A stretch of DNA of 35,024 bases from Candidatus Poribacteria bacterium (GCA_028824685.1 JAPPCZ010000064.1:1-35024), one strand, 5' to 3'; shown: positions 23,683 through 32,913, numbered from the stretch's first letter. Notes: generated from the letters alone by a model not told the origin. A program made the numbers and translations.

Positions 23683-23789
23683 GAAGTAGTTCCCCGTAAA
23701 TTATGAGTATCTAAGAAGTGTTTTACGGCTCTGGTTACAAAGCGAAATCAAATCTCCATCAAGGCATCGTTAAAATGGAAGTATTTTTC

Positions 23790-24266
23790 TCATCTCCTAT
23801 TTCGCAGTGTTTTGGGTTTCCCAAGGATTTCAGCAAGAATAATACCTTGACGAAACGTCTCTGGTGACGGATCAATCAGAGACGTTACAGGCACTGGCTT
23901 AGTTGGAAGCGGTGTAGGAGAATCCACTGGAACCGGTGGCGGTTCAACAGGTGTGCTTTCAGGCACTGGCTCTTGAACGGGTTCTGGTTCAGATTGCTCT
24001 GTAACCATTGGTATATCTGCTTCGCCGCTTTCCACAGTTTCCTGTGCCAATTCTGTTTCATCAGTGGGAAACCCCTCAAAATTTTCCATGAAAGGTGGAA
24101 AAACAACTTCACTTTCTTGAGCTGTATCAGACTCACTCATGTTTTCAACTGGACTTTGGTTATTTTCAGCAGGTTGTTGAGGGGTTTTTCGGCGGCGCAT
24201 TCCACCGAAAATCATTATAAGTAGAAAGACAATTAAAGGTATTAACGCTTCAAGATCAAATGGCAT
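23790..24266 (-). CDS. Small membrane protein, paralogue A of the flotillin block
   Basis: 158 residues, not recognised. Residues 8-22 form a transmembrane segment (IPLIVFLLIMIFGG) followed by MRRRK, so the body is probably cytoplasmic. The middle is acidic with many Glu and Pro. The C-terminus repeats the block of the protein at 23239-23682: PPPVPVDSPTPLP, then SLIDPSPETFRQGIILAEIL and PKTLRNRR. Identity is high there and in FPPFMENFEGF versus LPPFSDNLEGL, and low elsewhere. It starts 19 bases after the flotillin gene, so it is likely in the same transcript. Confidence 0.65.
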   Translation of the reverse strand: MPFDLEALIPLIVFLLIMIFGGMRRRKTPQQPAENNQSPVENMSESDTAQESEVVFPPFMENFEGFPTDETELAQETVESGEADIPMVTEQSEPEPVQEPVPESTPVEPPPVPVDSPTPLPTKPVPVTSLIDPSPETFRQGIILAEILGKPKTLRNRR

Positions 24267-24285
24267 CCATTACTCCTTTAATCAT

Positions 24286-25311
24286 TTAAGATAGACCCAA
24301 AGAATGCGCAGACCGGGTTGTATCTCCATCTTCAGTACCACCTGGAGAAGCGATTGATTGACGCATTTCAGTATCAGCGAGGATATTACGAAGTGTATAA
24401 TAATCCATGACACTCATCCTCGTTGAATTAAATGCATCTGAGATGGAAAGTGGAATTTCTGCTTCCGCCTCAATCAATTTGACTGTCATTTCTTCAACAA
24501 GTGCCTTGTTTTCTTCTTCTTCCGCTTCCGCTCTTGCGCGACGCTCTTCCGCTTTTGCACGTGCTATCTTTAACTCAGCTTCAGCTTGATCGGTCTGCAA
24601 TTTTGCGCCTACATTCTCACCAACATTAATGTCAGCAATATCAATAGACAAGATTTCAAAAGCAGTTCCAGCCTCAAGCCCTTTGTCAAGCACTGTTTCA
24701 GATATGCGTACGGGATTTTCCAAAACTTGTTTATGGTTGCCCGATGACCCAATCGTTGTGATGATACCTTCGCCAACCCTTGCACGTATGGTATCTTCGG
24801 TAGCACCACCGACGAGGCGATCGATGTTCGCCCTGACAGTGACGCGTGCCTTAACGATAAGTTGGATACCATCCCGTGCTACAGCAGTAATGCCGTTACT
24901 TGGATCCTCTTGGCTTGGAATATCAATAATTTCTGGGGTAACACTGACTTGTACAGCCTGTAAGACATCCCTACCTGCTAAATCAATAGCGGCGGCTTGT
25001 GCGAAATCGAGGTCAATGTTTGCTTTATCTGCAGCAATAAGCGCGGCAACTACACTTGCTACACGACCACCTGCAAGGAAATGTGCCTCAAGGTCATCAA
25101 GTGAGAGGCTTAATCCCGCTTTTGTTGCATTGATCTGAGGTTCAACAATTTGATTGGGTGGCACACGCCGTAAACGCATCGCTACGAGGTCAAAAATACC
25201 AACCTTTACTCCTGCAGCAATCGCGGTAATCCACAAGCCGAGTGGAACTAACCACCCAATAACGATTAAAAATAGCAGAACACAAACAGCAATAATTGCA
25301 ACAACAACCAT
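24286..25311 (-). CDS. floA: Flotillin-like protein FloA, copy 2 in the operon
   Basis: 341 residues. The first 35 form a hydrophobic hairpin ([20 protein letters not shown] and WITAIAAGV) that inserts in the membrane. The SPFH-like body follows with [50 protein letters not shown] and [16 protein letters not shown] coiled-coil rich in Glu and Ala (about 240-290) comes next. This is the YqfA/FloA scaffold family, which organises membrane microdomains. The C-terminal 40 residues differ from copy 1. It starts only two bases after copy 1 ends. Confidence 0.92.
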   Translation of the reverse strand: MVVVAIIAVCVLLFLIVIGWLVPLGLWITAIAAGVKVGIFDLVAMRLRRVPPNQIVEPQINATKAGLSLSLDDLEAHFLAGGRVASVVAALIAADKANIDLDFAQAAAIDLAGRDVLQAVQVSVTPEIIDIPSQEDPSNGITAVARDGIQLIVKARVTVRANIDRLVGGATEDTIRARVGEGIITTIGSSGNHKQVLENPVRISETVLDKGLEAGTAFEILSIDIADINVGENVGAKLQTDQAEAELKIARAKAEERRARAEAEEEENKALVEEMTVKLIEAEAEIPLSISDAFNSTRMSVMDYYTLRNILADTEMRQSIASPGGTEDGDTTRSAHSLGLS

Positions 25312-25313
25312 TT

Positions 25314-26231
25314 TTATTCTCCTTCTCTGTGGGGTGAAATATCTAAATTTCCTTCACGGAATGCCCCCGCGAGTGCGCGAGGCACGGTAGCCTCTGCTTC
25401 AACAACTGTGGCACGCTTTTCCTGCACGTTTGCGGTCATCTCCTGCTTCCTTGCAACTGCCAATGCACGGCGTTCTTCCGCCTTCGCCTGCGCGACAACA
25501 AGGTCTGCTTCCGCTTGTTCTGCTTGAAGTTCAGCACCTATATTTTTACCGACGTTTACGTCTGCAATATCAATAGATAGGATTTCAAAAGCAGTCCCTG
25601 CATCAAGACCTCTGTCAAGCACTGTTTTGGAAATAATGTCTGGATTTTCAAGCACATCCTCGTAGGTTTCAGATGCACCGATCGCACTGATAATCCCTTC
25701 ACCGACCCGTGCGATGATGGTCTCTTCACCAGCACCACCGACAAGCCGATTGATAAAAGTTCGAACTGTGATTCTAACGGTGGCAATTAGTTCAACCCCG
25801 TCAAGTGCAAGAGCACTGATTCTGGGAGTAGTGATGACACGCGGGTTAACGCTGATTTGAACCGCCTCAAATACATCTCTACCTGCTAAGTCAATAGCGG
25901 CGGCTTGTGTGAAATCAAGGTTAATATTTCTTGCTTTATCTGCCGCAATAAGCGCACTAACAACGTTGAGGACGTTCCCTCCAGCAAGATAGTGTGCCTC
26001 TAAATCAGGCGTTGCCACTGTCAACCCAGCTTTGTGACTACTGATAAGTGCTCTAACAATGACATTTGGATTGACTCGTCTCAGTCGCATCCCGATTAAC
26101 TCAGAAATACGAAGTGGGGCTCCAGCTGCAACAGCAGCAATCCAGAGTCCGACAGGGACGAACCAAAAGAACATAAAGATTACAATGAGGACAACAACTG
26201 CGACTACCGGAACCCATGCAAATTCTCCCAT
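25314..26231 (-). CDS. floA: Flotillin-like protein FloA, copy 1 in the operon
   Basis: 305 residues from the ATG at 26231, which has AAGGAG seven bases upstream; the TTG two codons earlier is too near that site. Membrane hairpin at about 8-35, then the FloA body with [50 protein letters not shown] and [16 protein letters not shown] Glu/Ala-rich coiled coil follows (about 225-275). It is clearly paralogous to the next gene over the whole length except the ends. In Bacillus, FloA is encoded with an NfeD protein, as here, where a short NfeD gene lies 64 bases upstream. Confidence 0.92.
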   Translation of the reverse strand: MGEFAWVPVVAVVVLIVIFMFFWFVPVGLWIAAVAAGAPLRISELIGMRLRRVNPNVIVRALISSHKAGLTVATPDLEAHYLAGGNVLNVVSALIAADKARNINLDFTQAAAIDLAGRDVFEAVQISVNPRVITTPRISALALDGVELIATVRITVRTFINRLVGGAGEETIIARVGEGIISAIGASETYEDVLENPDIISKTVLDRGLDAGTAFEILSIDIADVNVGKNIGAELQAEQAEADLVVAQAKAEERRALAVARKQEMTANVQEKRATVVEAEATVPRALAGAFREGNLDISPHREGE

Positions 26232-26295
26232 ATCCAATCTCCTTTTTTAATCTAAGGTTCATTAATAAAAATTATAACCTTAGTCAATTAATTAT

Positions 26296-26778
26296 TTACA
26301 AACTACGAACGATAACACGACTTCCTTCAACTTGAATGACTTCAATCTCCGCCTCTGGTTCAACAAATTCACCTTGCGTAACAATATCAACACGTTGACC
26401 GTTGATGAGCCCAACACCCGCAGGACGGAGAGGGCTCACTGCCTTCCCAGATTTCCCTACAAGTTCAGTTAATTCTTGAGGGGCTGCATGAAAACCTTCC
26501 TCACTTTTTTGAGCGGTATTCAGGATAAAGGTTTTGCCAAGAGGCGATTCACGGATGAGGGACAAACCGATAATCGCTATGGGAATAACAAAAATTAAAG
26601 CAACACTTGCATAGATTAGAGCAGTCGTCATCCCTGATTTTGCCCAAATCAGACCGATTCCGACACCGAATAAAATTATCCCTGGCACACCGGCTGCACC
26701 AAATCCAGGAAGAATTAAAATCTCAACAAATATTAATAGTATTCCGAGCGCAATGAGAATAGTTGGAACCCATAACAT
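26296..26778 (-). CDS. Short NfeD family membrane protein
   Basis: 160 residues from the ATG at 26778, which has GGAGG eight bases upstream; a GTG 15 bases further up overlaps that site. Three or four transmembrane segments (about 3-75) include the NfeD pattern LIFVEILILPGFGAAGVPGI. The C-terminal OB-fold domain (about 100-160) has GKSGKAVSPLRPAGVGLINGQRVDIV-type strands. Short NfeD proteins accompany flotillins and probably bind them through the OB fold. It lies between the long NfeD gene (33 bases upstream) and floA. Confidence 0.9.
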   Translation of the reverse strand: MLWVPTILIALGILLIFVEILILPGFGAAGVPGIILFGVGIGLIWAKSGMTTALIYASVALIFVIPIAIIGLSLIRESPLGKTFILNTAQKSEEGFHAAPQELTELVGKSGKAVSPLRPAGVGLINGQRVDIVTQGEFVEPEAEIEVIQVEGSRVIVRSL

Positions 26779-26811
26779 TAAAATTTCCTCCACACTTTTA
26801 CACTTAAAACG

Positions 26812-28353
26812 TCACTCCTCAAGAGCTTCAACTGAAATTTTCGAACCTTCAACTTCTAATACTTTAACTGGTGTGTTTTGGGCGATGAAGTCGCCAACTG
26901 TAACAACATCCAATCGCTTGTTATCGATTTTGACAGTTCCCGCGGGGCGTAAGGGCGTTAAAGCAACCCCAGTTTTGCCGAGATAACTCTGAAAATCAAG
27001 GCTGCCAGCAGAGTGATAACCTTCCTCAGTACTCATCACAGTTGATAAAGCAAAGTGCTGAAACGGAGCCGATTTAGGTAGAAACACTGTGGCAAGAATT
27101 GCCAACACAGAGGTTAAAATTATTGAAATAGAAAGCCATAACAGCGCTGTACTGACATTATCGGTACTTTGAAAAAATGTGTAAAAAACACTTGCCAGCA
27201 TCAAAATTAGTCCAAGAATCCCTGCGACCCCAAAACCTGGGATTACAAAAACCTCTAATACAATTAATGCTAACCCAACTACAAAGATTAATGCGACAAT
27301 ATACGCATTCGGAACTTCGTTAAGCATGTGTCCGCCAAAGAAAAGCCCAATGAAAAGCAAACCGAGAAACCCAGGAATGCCAAAACCTGGAGTCCGTATC
27401 TCAACAAGCAGACCAAGACCTCCTAACGAGAGTAGAAGTGCGCTAATATAAGGACTTGTAAGAAAAAAGACTGTGCGATCTGCAAGTGTTACTACAAATT
27501 TGGTAATTTGCGCTTTTTCCAACGATTTTATTGGAGAAACTTGATTAACACCAAGTTTCTCCTGTTTACGTCCGATACCTTTTTCAGTGAGTGGCATTAT
27601 GATGACGTCACTTTTATCATCTCTATAACCTTCATCGATTTCAACGATCTGATATTGTGCAAGCAGTTCATTTAAGTTTTCTGCCTGTGCATCTACGAAA
27701 CCGTATTCAAGAGCTTGGCGAGTGGTTAAGTTAAGTAGTTCACCTTCTCCGCAAAGAATCTCCATCTGTGTGCCTACCTCTTGTTCATTTAGGTACTCTT
27801 CTGGTCGTAATTTAATTATATCTCCATTTTCTAAGCGCACAAGAAAAACTCTTTTATCCACCATTGCCTCAGCGATATCAGGATTTCTGTCTTGTCTTTC
27901 TGCCGTGGAACGAATAATACCTCGTATATATGAAACTATTTTCTCGCCTGCCTCATTTCCTTGCGCGTCTACAGGCGCAGAATCTCCAATAGTTGCCCCG
28001 GATGTCATAACAATCTGATCACATGAAGCAGATATCATAGCCCCCGCGGAGATAGCTTGTCGGTTGACGAAAGCTATAGTAGGAATCTGGGTTTCTTGAA
28101 TTGACCTGATAATTCGGACAGCAGAATCAACTTTTCCGCCTGGGGTATCCACATCAAAAATTATTGCATCTGCATTTGCTTGTTCTGCCTTTTGAATCCC
28201 TTTTTTGATGTAAGTGCTGACCCCACCACCGATTTCGGAGCGGATGTCTATAACATAAACTAATGCGTTGTCCTCAGCAGACAGTCCACTTCTCATGAAG
28301 AGGCAGCCGATTAAGAGGAGCGCGCAACATAGCAGATTCTTTTGATTTTTCAT
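26812..28353 (-). CDS. Long NfeD family membrane-bound serine protease (ClpP class)
   Basis: 513 residues. A signal peptide (about 1-26) precedes a ClpP/SppA-like protease domain (about 30-230) with FDVDTPGGKVDSAVRI, then the catalytic Ser in ISAGAMISASCD and the GATIGDSAP segment. A multi-pass membrane region (about 290-440) contains VIPGFGVAGILGLILML, and a C-terminal OB fold has LTPLRPAGTVKIDNKRLDVV. Long NfeD proteases cut hydrophobic segments, for example of stomatin partners. Here it is the first gene of the NfeD/flotillin operon. The pairing of long NfeD, short NfeD and FloA resembles yqeZ-yqfB-yqfA of Bacillus. Confidence 0.92.
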   Translation of the reverse strand: MKNQKNLLCCALLLIGCLFMRSGLSAEDNALVYVIDIRSEIGGGVSTYIKKGIQKAEQANADAIIFDVDTPGGKVDSAVRIIRSIQETQIPTIAFVNRQAISAGAMISASCDQIVMTSGATIGDSAPVDAQGNEAGEKIVSYIRGIIRSTAERQDRNPDIAEAMVDKRVFLVRLENGDIIKLRPEEYLNEQEVGTQMEILCGEGELLNLTTRQALEYGFVDAQAENLNELLAQYQIVEIDEGYRDDKSDVIIMPLTEKGIGRKQEKLGVNQVSPIKSLEKAQITKFVVTLADRTVFFLTSPYISALLLSLGGLGLLVEIRTPGFGIPGFLGLLFIGLFFGGHMLNEVPNAYIVALIFVVGLALIVLEVFVIPGFGVAGILGLILMLASVFYTFFQSTDNVSTALLWLSISIILTSVLAILATVFLPKSAPFQHFALSTVMSTEEGYHSAGSLDFQSYLGKTGVALTPLRPAGTVKIDNKRLDVVTVGDFIAQNTPVKVLEVEGSKISVEALEE

Positions 28354-28467
28354 CTTCCTATCACTCCTGATTAGCTAAAATGCACCTCAATATCTTTTTC
28401 TGATTAGTGGATAGAGAACTTCTGCTATTAGTATACCTTAAACGAAGTTGATATGTCAAGAAATGTG

Positions 28468-28642
28468 TTCTATGATGCAGAGTCATTCAATTCTCCAGTA
28501 ATCACACATGCTACATCTGTTTTTTCTTGTAGGAGCGATCTCCGAATCGCGACAAAACACAATGATAGTTGGGAATCGGAGTTCCCTCCTACAATATAAT
28601 CAAATGGGAAACTTGACAATTGAATGGCTCTGTTCTATGATG
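28468..28642. mobile_element. Miniature inverted-repeat element with 10-bp target duplication
   Basis: CAGAGTCATTCAATT (28478-28492) and AATTGAATGGCTCTG (28618-28632) are 15-bp terminal inverted repeats with one mismatch. They are flanked at once by perfect direct repeats TTCTATGATG at 28468-28477 and 28633-28642. The interior of about 125 bases codes for nothing and holds a family I hairpin (28529-28592). The right duplication contains the stop codon of the SIS gene, so the element inserted at that stop. It is most simply a non-autonomous transposon moved by an enzyme encoded elsewhere. Confidence 0.7.
28529..28592. repeat. GTAGGAG hairpin repeat, family I, inside the miniature element
   Basis: GTAGGAG (28529-28535) pairs with CTCCTAC (28586-28592), and CTCCGA with TCGGAG further in. 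The left arm is identical to that at 6373 over GTAGGAGCGATCTCCGAATC and a few bases beyond. The inner GCGAT/ATCGC pair is at 28535-28539 and 28546-28550. Confidence 0.7.
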
Positions 28643-29195
28643 TAAACTCCTCCTTGATCCATGCATGAAGGACATGGTTTAAAATGAGGTGAACATCTTC
28701 AACAGGACCGTATTGGTTGCTATCAACAACAACATTTACATCACAAATTGTAGCTAATTTCCCACCACCAAATCCGCTCCATCCGATGGTTTGGCAACCT
28801 ACATCTACGGCGTGCAACATCGCGCGGATAACGTTCTCCGAATTACCACTTGCACTGATGCCTATCACAACATCACCCGAATTTACAAGATTTTTGAGTT
28901 GTTCTACAAAAACATCTTCGTAAGAGACATCATTAGACCACGCTGTCATTGTAGCAACGTTATCTGTTAAACTGATTACCCTAAATCGCGGTTTTCCTGC
29001 GATGCTTGCGCCTTTGCCTAAATCACATGCAAGGTGGGATGCAGTTGATGCACTACCGCCGTTGCCAATCACGAAGATTTGTTTATCGGTATTATACGCC
29101 TCCATAATTACATCTATTGATTGGCGCACATCTTCCAACTTTAACCGTTCTAATACTCCTTGTAAATGCGTAATATATTTTTGAATTCTTTCCAT
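28635..29195 (-). CDS. SIS-domain sugar-phosphate isomerase (GmhA-like)
   Basis: 186 residues from the ATG at 29195, with TGGAG ten bases upstream; a TTG five codons earlier coincides with that site. The SIS domain shows FVIGNGGSASTASHLACDLGKG near residues 38-59, SASGNSENVI near 110 and a C-terminal VEDVHLILNHVLHAW with the catalytic-type Glu and His of GmhA. GmhA turns sedoheptulose 7-phosphate into heptose 7-phosphate for the LPS core; DiaA and other SIS proteins look alike. The neighbouring kinases suggest a sugar-phosphate role. The stop lies in the target duplication of a miniature element. ROK is 29 bases upstream. Confidence 0.85.
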   Translation of the reverse strand: MERIQKYITHLQGVLERLKLEDVRQSIDVIMEAYNTDKQIFVIGNGGSASTASHLACDLGKGASIAGKPRFRVISLTDNVATMTAWSNDVSYEDVFVEQLKNLVNSGDVVIGISASGNSENVIRAMLHAVDVGCQTIGWSGFGGGKLATICDVNVVVDSNQYGPVEDVHLILNHVLHAWIKEEFTS

Positions 29196-29224
29196 CAGGT
29201 TTTTCTCCAACTTTGAGTGAGATA

Positions 29225-30178
29225 TCAGACTACTAATGCAATGGCAGCAAGATCACCCAATGATTTACCCAACTGTGCGGGCATTATCTCAACAGCTTCA
29301 GCAGGACGCGCCATTGCAAGGTTTGTTACAGTTTTTCGAATCGGTTCAAGCAAAAGGTCTCCAGCTGCAATTGCAATCGTTCCCAACAGAACAATGTCTG
29401 GGTTTAAAATGTTAACCAGATTTGCAATACCCCACCCCATGTAATATGCGGTTTCGTCAATCAACTTAAGTGCTAACAAATCATCTTGACGGGCAGCTGC
29501 AAGCACGTGTTCTGATTTTATAGTGTCTATATGTCCGTCAGCAAGTGTTAGGATTACGGTGTTTGATTCTTTCCGAACCGCTTCTTTGGCACGGCGAGCG
29601 ATAGCGGGTCCTGAGCAGAGTGCCTCCAGACATCCGCGCTTACCGCATCCGCATAATGGGCCATCGGGCAGAAGAATTTGGTGACCGACCTCACCTGCGC
29701 TGTCATTGGCACCGTGATATATCTTTCCATCAATTACAATTCCGCCACCTATACCAGTACTCATTGTCATGTAGAGGATTGCCTCGTAACCTCTGCCACC
29801 TCCAAACCGATATTCAGCAAGTGCTGAGGCGTTCGCGTCGTTTTCGATTATGGTAGGTATCTTAAACTCGGATTCAAGCTGCGTTTTAAGTGGAAATGCG
29901 TCCCATCCGGGCAAATTCGGTGGGGAATAGACAACACCGGTTTTTGTGTCCAAAGGACCTCCACAACTTACACCCATCGCTGAAATTGCTTCCTGTTCCA
30001 GTTCTGCTTGCGTGATAGTTTCATACACCATTTCAAACAGAAGTTGGATAGCATATTCTGGTCCCTTATCAGCGCGGGTTGGTCTGCGGACTTTACCAAG
30101 AATCTTGCCCGAATCATCTGCCACTACGGTTGCGAGTTTCGTGCCGCCGATGTCTATTCCTACGACGTGTTTTTTCAT
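29225..30178 (-). CDS. ROK family sugar kinase (glucokinase-like)
   Basis: 317 residues. The ATP-binding GIDIGGTKLATVV opens the protein. The sugar-binding region has IENDANASALAEYRFGGG, and the phosphate loop MSTGIGGGIV follows. The ROK zinc site is GHQILLPDGPLCGCGKRGCLE. It should phosphorylate glucose or a related hexose in the cytoplasm; no DNA-binding helix-turn-helix is present, so it is an enzyme and not a ROK repressor. The substrate could also be N-acetylmannosamine or fructose. It lies between the SIS isomerase and the FGGY kinase, all on the minus strand. Confidence 0.9.
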   Translation of the reverse strand: MKKHVVGIDIGGTKLATVVADDSGKILGKVRRPTRADKGPEYAIQLLFEMVYETITQAELEQEAISAMGVSCGGPLDTKTGVVYSPPNLPGWDAFPLKTQLESEFKIPTIIENDANASALAEYRFGGGRGYEAILYMTMSTGIGGGIVIDGKIYHGANDSAGEVGHQILLPDGPLCGCGKRGCLEALCSGPAIARRAKEAVRKESNTVILTLADGHIDTIKSEHVLAAARQDDLLALKLIDETAYYMGWGIANLVNILNPDIVLLGTIAIAAGDLLLEPIRKTVTNLAMARPAEAVEIMPAQLGKSLGDLAAIALVV

Positions 30179-30192
30179 AGTCGTATTATATC

Positions 30193-30207
30193 GGGCTTAC
30201 AAAGCCC
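30193..30207. repeat. GGGCTT short hairpin repeat, family II
   Basis: GGGCTT (30193-30198) pairs with AAGCCC (30202-30207) around ACA, in the context TATATC before and TTCCA after. A sibling at 34229-34243 has one paired change. It sits in the 64-base gap between the FGGY and ROK genes. Confidence 0.55.
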
Positions 30208-30242
30208 TTCCACTATAATTGTAGATAGGCAATTGTAGACTA

Positions 30243-31748
30243 TTACAATTGATTGTTCAGGTCACGCAAGGCGGGATATATCTGCTCATAAACTTTCAGC
30301 TTCTCATCGTACTGTTGGGCAATTTCCTCACGGGGATGGTAAACCTTTTGCGGTTTAACTAAAAGATCAACTGCCTCTTCAATAGAACTATACTTACCTA
30401 TTGCCGTTCCAGACAGGATAGCGGTTCCGAGACAGACACCTTCTGAAATGTCAAGAGCGATGACCTTTTTATTAAACATATCCGCTTTGAGTTGTAACCA
30501 TTTTTCTGATTTAGCCCCACCACCTATAGCACGAACCTCATTTATCTCTACGCCTGCATCCTCTAACATCGTGAGATTCTGTTTTATTTCGTAACTAATA
30601 CCTTCAAGGATCGCTTTAACAAGTTCACCTTTAGTAGTAGAAAGTGTTAATCCGACAATTGCGCCCTTCGACTCCAAATCGAGATGCGGGGTACCAGAAC
30701 CCGTAAAATGAGGTAGCAGCATGGCTGTTCCGGGAGTCTCGGGTATCTCTTCAAGTAGAATATCATAGACATCGCGGTCCTCAGATTCAGCTTGCGCCAC
30801 CTCTGCTTGTGCTAAGGTATCGCGGAACCATCTCAACACAACGCCACCGCTGGAAACAAATCCTAATGTAACATAGAGTCCATCAACAACGTGCGGATAA
30901 CATGCAAAATTACCGTCTATCATCTGTTGGTTAATGACGGGTTCGTTGAAGGCGGGTGCAATACATTCCACAGTCCCTGTTGCATCCATGAGTTCGCCGC
31001 CGCGAATGATACCTGCCCCCAATGCACCACACGGTTGGTCGTGCCCACCTGCAACGACCACAACTCCGCTGGGAAGATTGAGTTCTCCAGCAACCTTTTT
31101 ACCTATCTCACCGATGATAGTGCCTGAAGGCACTGTGTCTGGCAAGAGGGATACGTCCACATCTGCTAAACCGAGCATTTTTTCTGACCAACATTTGTTG
31201 ATAATATCAAAGCACATGGTGCGTGCAGCAAGGGAATAGTCCACTGCAGGTTGCACACCAAGTCTAAAATTGACAAAATCTTCAAACCCAAAAAATTTCC
31301 ATACTTCTTTATAAATTTCTGGTTGATTCCGTTGTATCCATACCAGTTTTGCAAGTGTATGAATATTACTCGGGGGCATACCTGTAATCTGCATTACCTC
31401 TAAAGGACTTATATCTTGCAAGATTTCTTCGCAGATGCCTGTGGTGCGGGCATCAAAGGTAGTGATAGCATTTGCAAGCACATCGCAGTTGCCCGAAATG
31501 GGTGTTACTGCCTCGCCTTGTGATGCGACGCTGATTGCTTCAATCGGTTCAGATTTTGTTTGTGCGGCTACCTCGCGAATTCCGTTGGACACATTTTTCC
31601 AGACGACATTTGAATCCAGTTCTGACCAACCGGGTTGCGGGTGAATCAGCGGATACTCGCCATACGCTTGTGCAAGGATTTCACCATCCTCGCGAAATGC
31701 GATGACTTTGCATCCTGTTGTGCCGACATCAATACCCAATAGACTCAT
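30243..31748 (-). CDS. FGGY family carbohydrate kinase (xylulokinase/gluconokinase-like)
   Basis: 501 residues, full family length. The N-terminal ATP-binding LGIDVGTTGCKVIAF and the substrate loop YPLIHPQPGWSELD are present. The domain-two signatures are GVVVVAGGHDQPCGALGAG (FGGY signature region) and LPHFTGSGTPHLD. VRAIGGGAKSEKWLQLKADMF is the C-terminal ATP-binding segment. It phosphorylates a sugar such as xylulose, gluconate or a related ketose or polyol; the sequence alone does not settle which. The start has AAGGAGAAAGA just upstream. It is first of the kinase/isomerase group. Confidence 0.9.
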   Translation of the reverse strand: MSLLGIDVGTTGCKVIAFREDGEILAQAYGEYPLIHPQPGWSELDSNVVWKNVSNGIREVAAQTKSEPIEAISVASQGEAVTPISGNCDVLANAITTFDARTTGICEEILQDISPLEVMQITGMPPSNIHTLAKLVWIQRNQPEIYKEVWKFFGFEDFVNFRLGVQPAVDYSLAARTMCFDIINKCWSEKMLGLADVDVSLLPDTVPSGTIIGEIGKKVAGELNLPSGVVVVAGGHDQPCGALGAGIIRGGELMDATGTVECIAPAFNEPVINQQMIDGNFACYPHVVDGLYVTLGFVSSGGVVLRWFRDTLAQAEVAQAESEDRDVYDILLEEIPETPGTAMLLPHFTGSGTPHLDLESKGAIVGLTLSTTKGELVKAILEGISYEIKQNLTMLEDAGVEINEVRAIGGGAKSEKWLQLKADMFNKKVIALDISEGVCLGTAILSGTAIGKYSSIEEAVDLLVKPQKVYHPREEIAQQYDEKLKVYEQIYPALRDLNNQL

Positions 31749-31819
31749 TCTCTTTCTCCTTAGTACGGGATGTGAACATCATAATATAAATCTCTTTTTA
31801 ATGCAAGAAATCTGTTTAT

Positions 31820-31956
31820 GGAACAGAGCAATTCAGTTTTCGGATTTCCCGACATTTGGATTGGGTCGCGAGCTGGAGCTCGCTCCTACAGAAGAAAATC
31901 TTAAACAGATAATCCCAACTTCAGGAAAATTGAAAACTCTCTATTAGACTCTGCAT
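31820..31956. mobile_element. Degenerate second copy of the miniature element
   Basis: In inverted orientation to the copy at 28478-28632, this stretch shows in the same order: GAACAGAGC and ATTCAGTTTTC (left end), the family I arm read on the other strand (31867-31890), AGAAAATC and AACAGAT, then GGAAAATTGAA and GACTCTGCATCAT (right end). The termini are still recognisable but no target duplication is clear. It fills most of the 307-base gap between the divergent FGGY and dioxygenase genes, where nothing else was identified. Confidence 0.5.
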
Positions 31957-32055
31957 CATTTGACTTTTTTCACCAAAAATGTTACTATTTTTGCATTGAT
32001 TTTAAAGCAATACAGTTTAATATTTTCCAATATGAACATTGAAATAGGAGATTTG

Positions 32056-32913
32056 ATGGACACAAAATCAACATCACAGGAACGGCGTTTTAAATTGAGT
32101 ACAGAAGAACTTTCTTTTTGGAATGAAAACGGTTATCTGGTTCGCTTGGATGTATTTAACGTTGAAGAAAACGATGCACTCCGTCAAGTTGCAGAAGACA
32201 TTGTTGACCGGAAACGTCCGTTTCCGTCCGCACACATTGACCAGAACGCACTTGTGAGAGATGGAAAGATTGAGGAACAAGGCATTTATGCAATGCACAA
32301 AATCCATCATCCGAGTTGTTTTATCCCAGAATTCCTTGCACGTGTGCGTGATCCACGGCTAACCGACCCGCTCGTTGATATGATGGGCCCAGATATACTC
32401 GGTATTAATAATCTGTTTATTTGGAAAGCACCTAAGATTGGTCTCGGTTTCCCTTGGCATCAAGACATGTTCTATTTTCGTAATCGGTTTAATACTGAGA
32501 CCACCATCGGAACATGGACAGCAATTGACCCAGCGGATCGTGAAAACGGTTGTCTGTATGTAATCCCCGGTAGCCATAAAAACGATATTCATGAACATGA
32601 TGACCTTGAAGGTTCACAACAACGGGAATTCAAATTGGCACGGGGTGCAAGCGATGAAGATGGTGTTGCGGTAGAAGTGCCTCCCGGTGCTGTTGTCTGG
32701 TTTCACAGTCATCTTTTACATAAGAGTACAGACAATCATAGTTTGCGGTTTCGGCGGAGTTATGTTTCTCATTACCTGAGCGCGCAGGCAGAATGGGCAA
32801 AGGGGGAAGGAACGTATAGAGGACAACCTGTGATGTGGGTTCGCGGTGAAACTTTTCCTGATAAGGTGCATGAGGTTGAACGTGATGTGTTGCCTATTCC
32901 AAAAGATGTGTGA
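32056..32913 (+). CDS. Phytanoyl-CoA dioxygenase (PhyH) family protein
   Basis: 285 residues from the ATG at 32056, which has AGGAG five bases upstream. The frame extends up to 31960, but no ribosome site is there. It is a non-heme Fe(II)/2-oxoglutarate oxygenase: His135 and Asp137 in FPWHQDMFYF and a distal His, probably His222 in HLLHKSTDN, form the iron site, and Arg in LRFRRSYVSHY would bind 2-oxoglutarate. PGSHKND and VPPGAVVWFHSH are family signatures. The substrate is unknown; the family is greatly expanded in sponge-associated and marine bacteria. It seems to be a single transcription unit. Confidence 0.88.
   Translation: MDTKSTSQERRFKLSTEELSFWNENGYLVRLDVFNVEENDALRQVAEDIVDRKRPFPSAHIDQNALVRDGKIEEQGIYAMHKIHHPSCFIPEFLARVRDPRLTDPLVDMMGPDILGINNLFIWKAPKIGLGFPWHQDMFYFRNRFNTETTIGTWTAIDPADRENGCLYVIPGSHKNDIHEHDDLEGSQQREFKLARGASDEDGVAVEVPPGAVVWFHSHLLHKSTDNHSLRFRRSYVSHYLSAQAEWAKGEGTYRGQPVMWVRGETFPDKVHEVERDVLPIPKDV

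Noticed and set aside
31960..32055. 32-residue N-terminal extension of the dioxygenase
   Set aside because: The ATG at 32056 has AGGAG at proper spacing and the family similarity begins after it.
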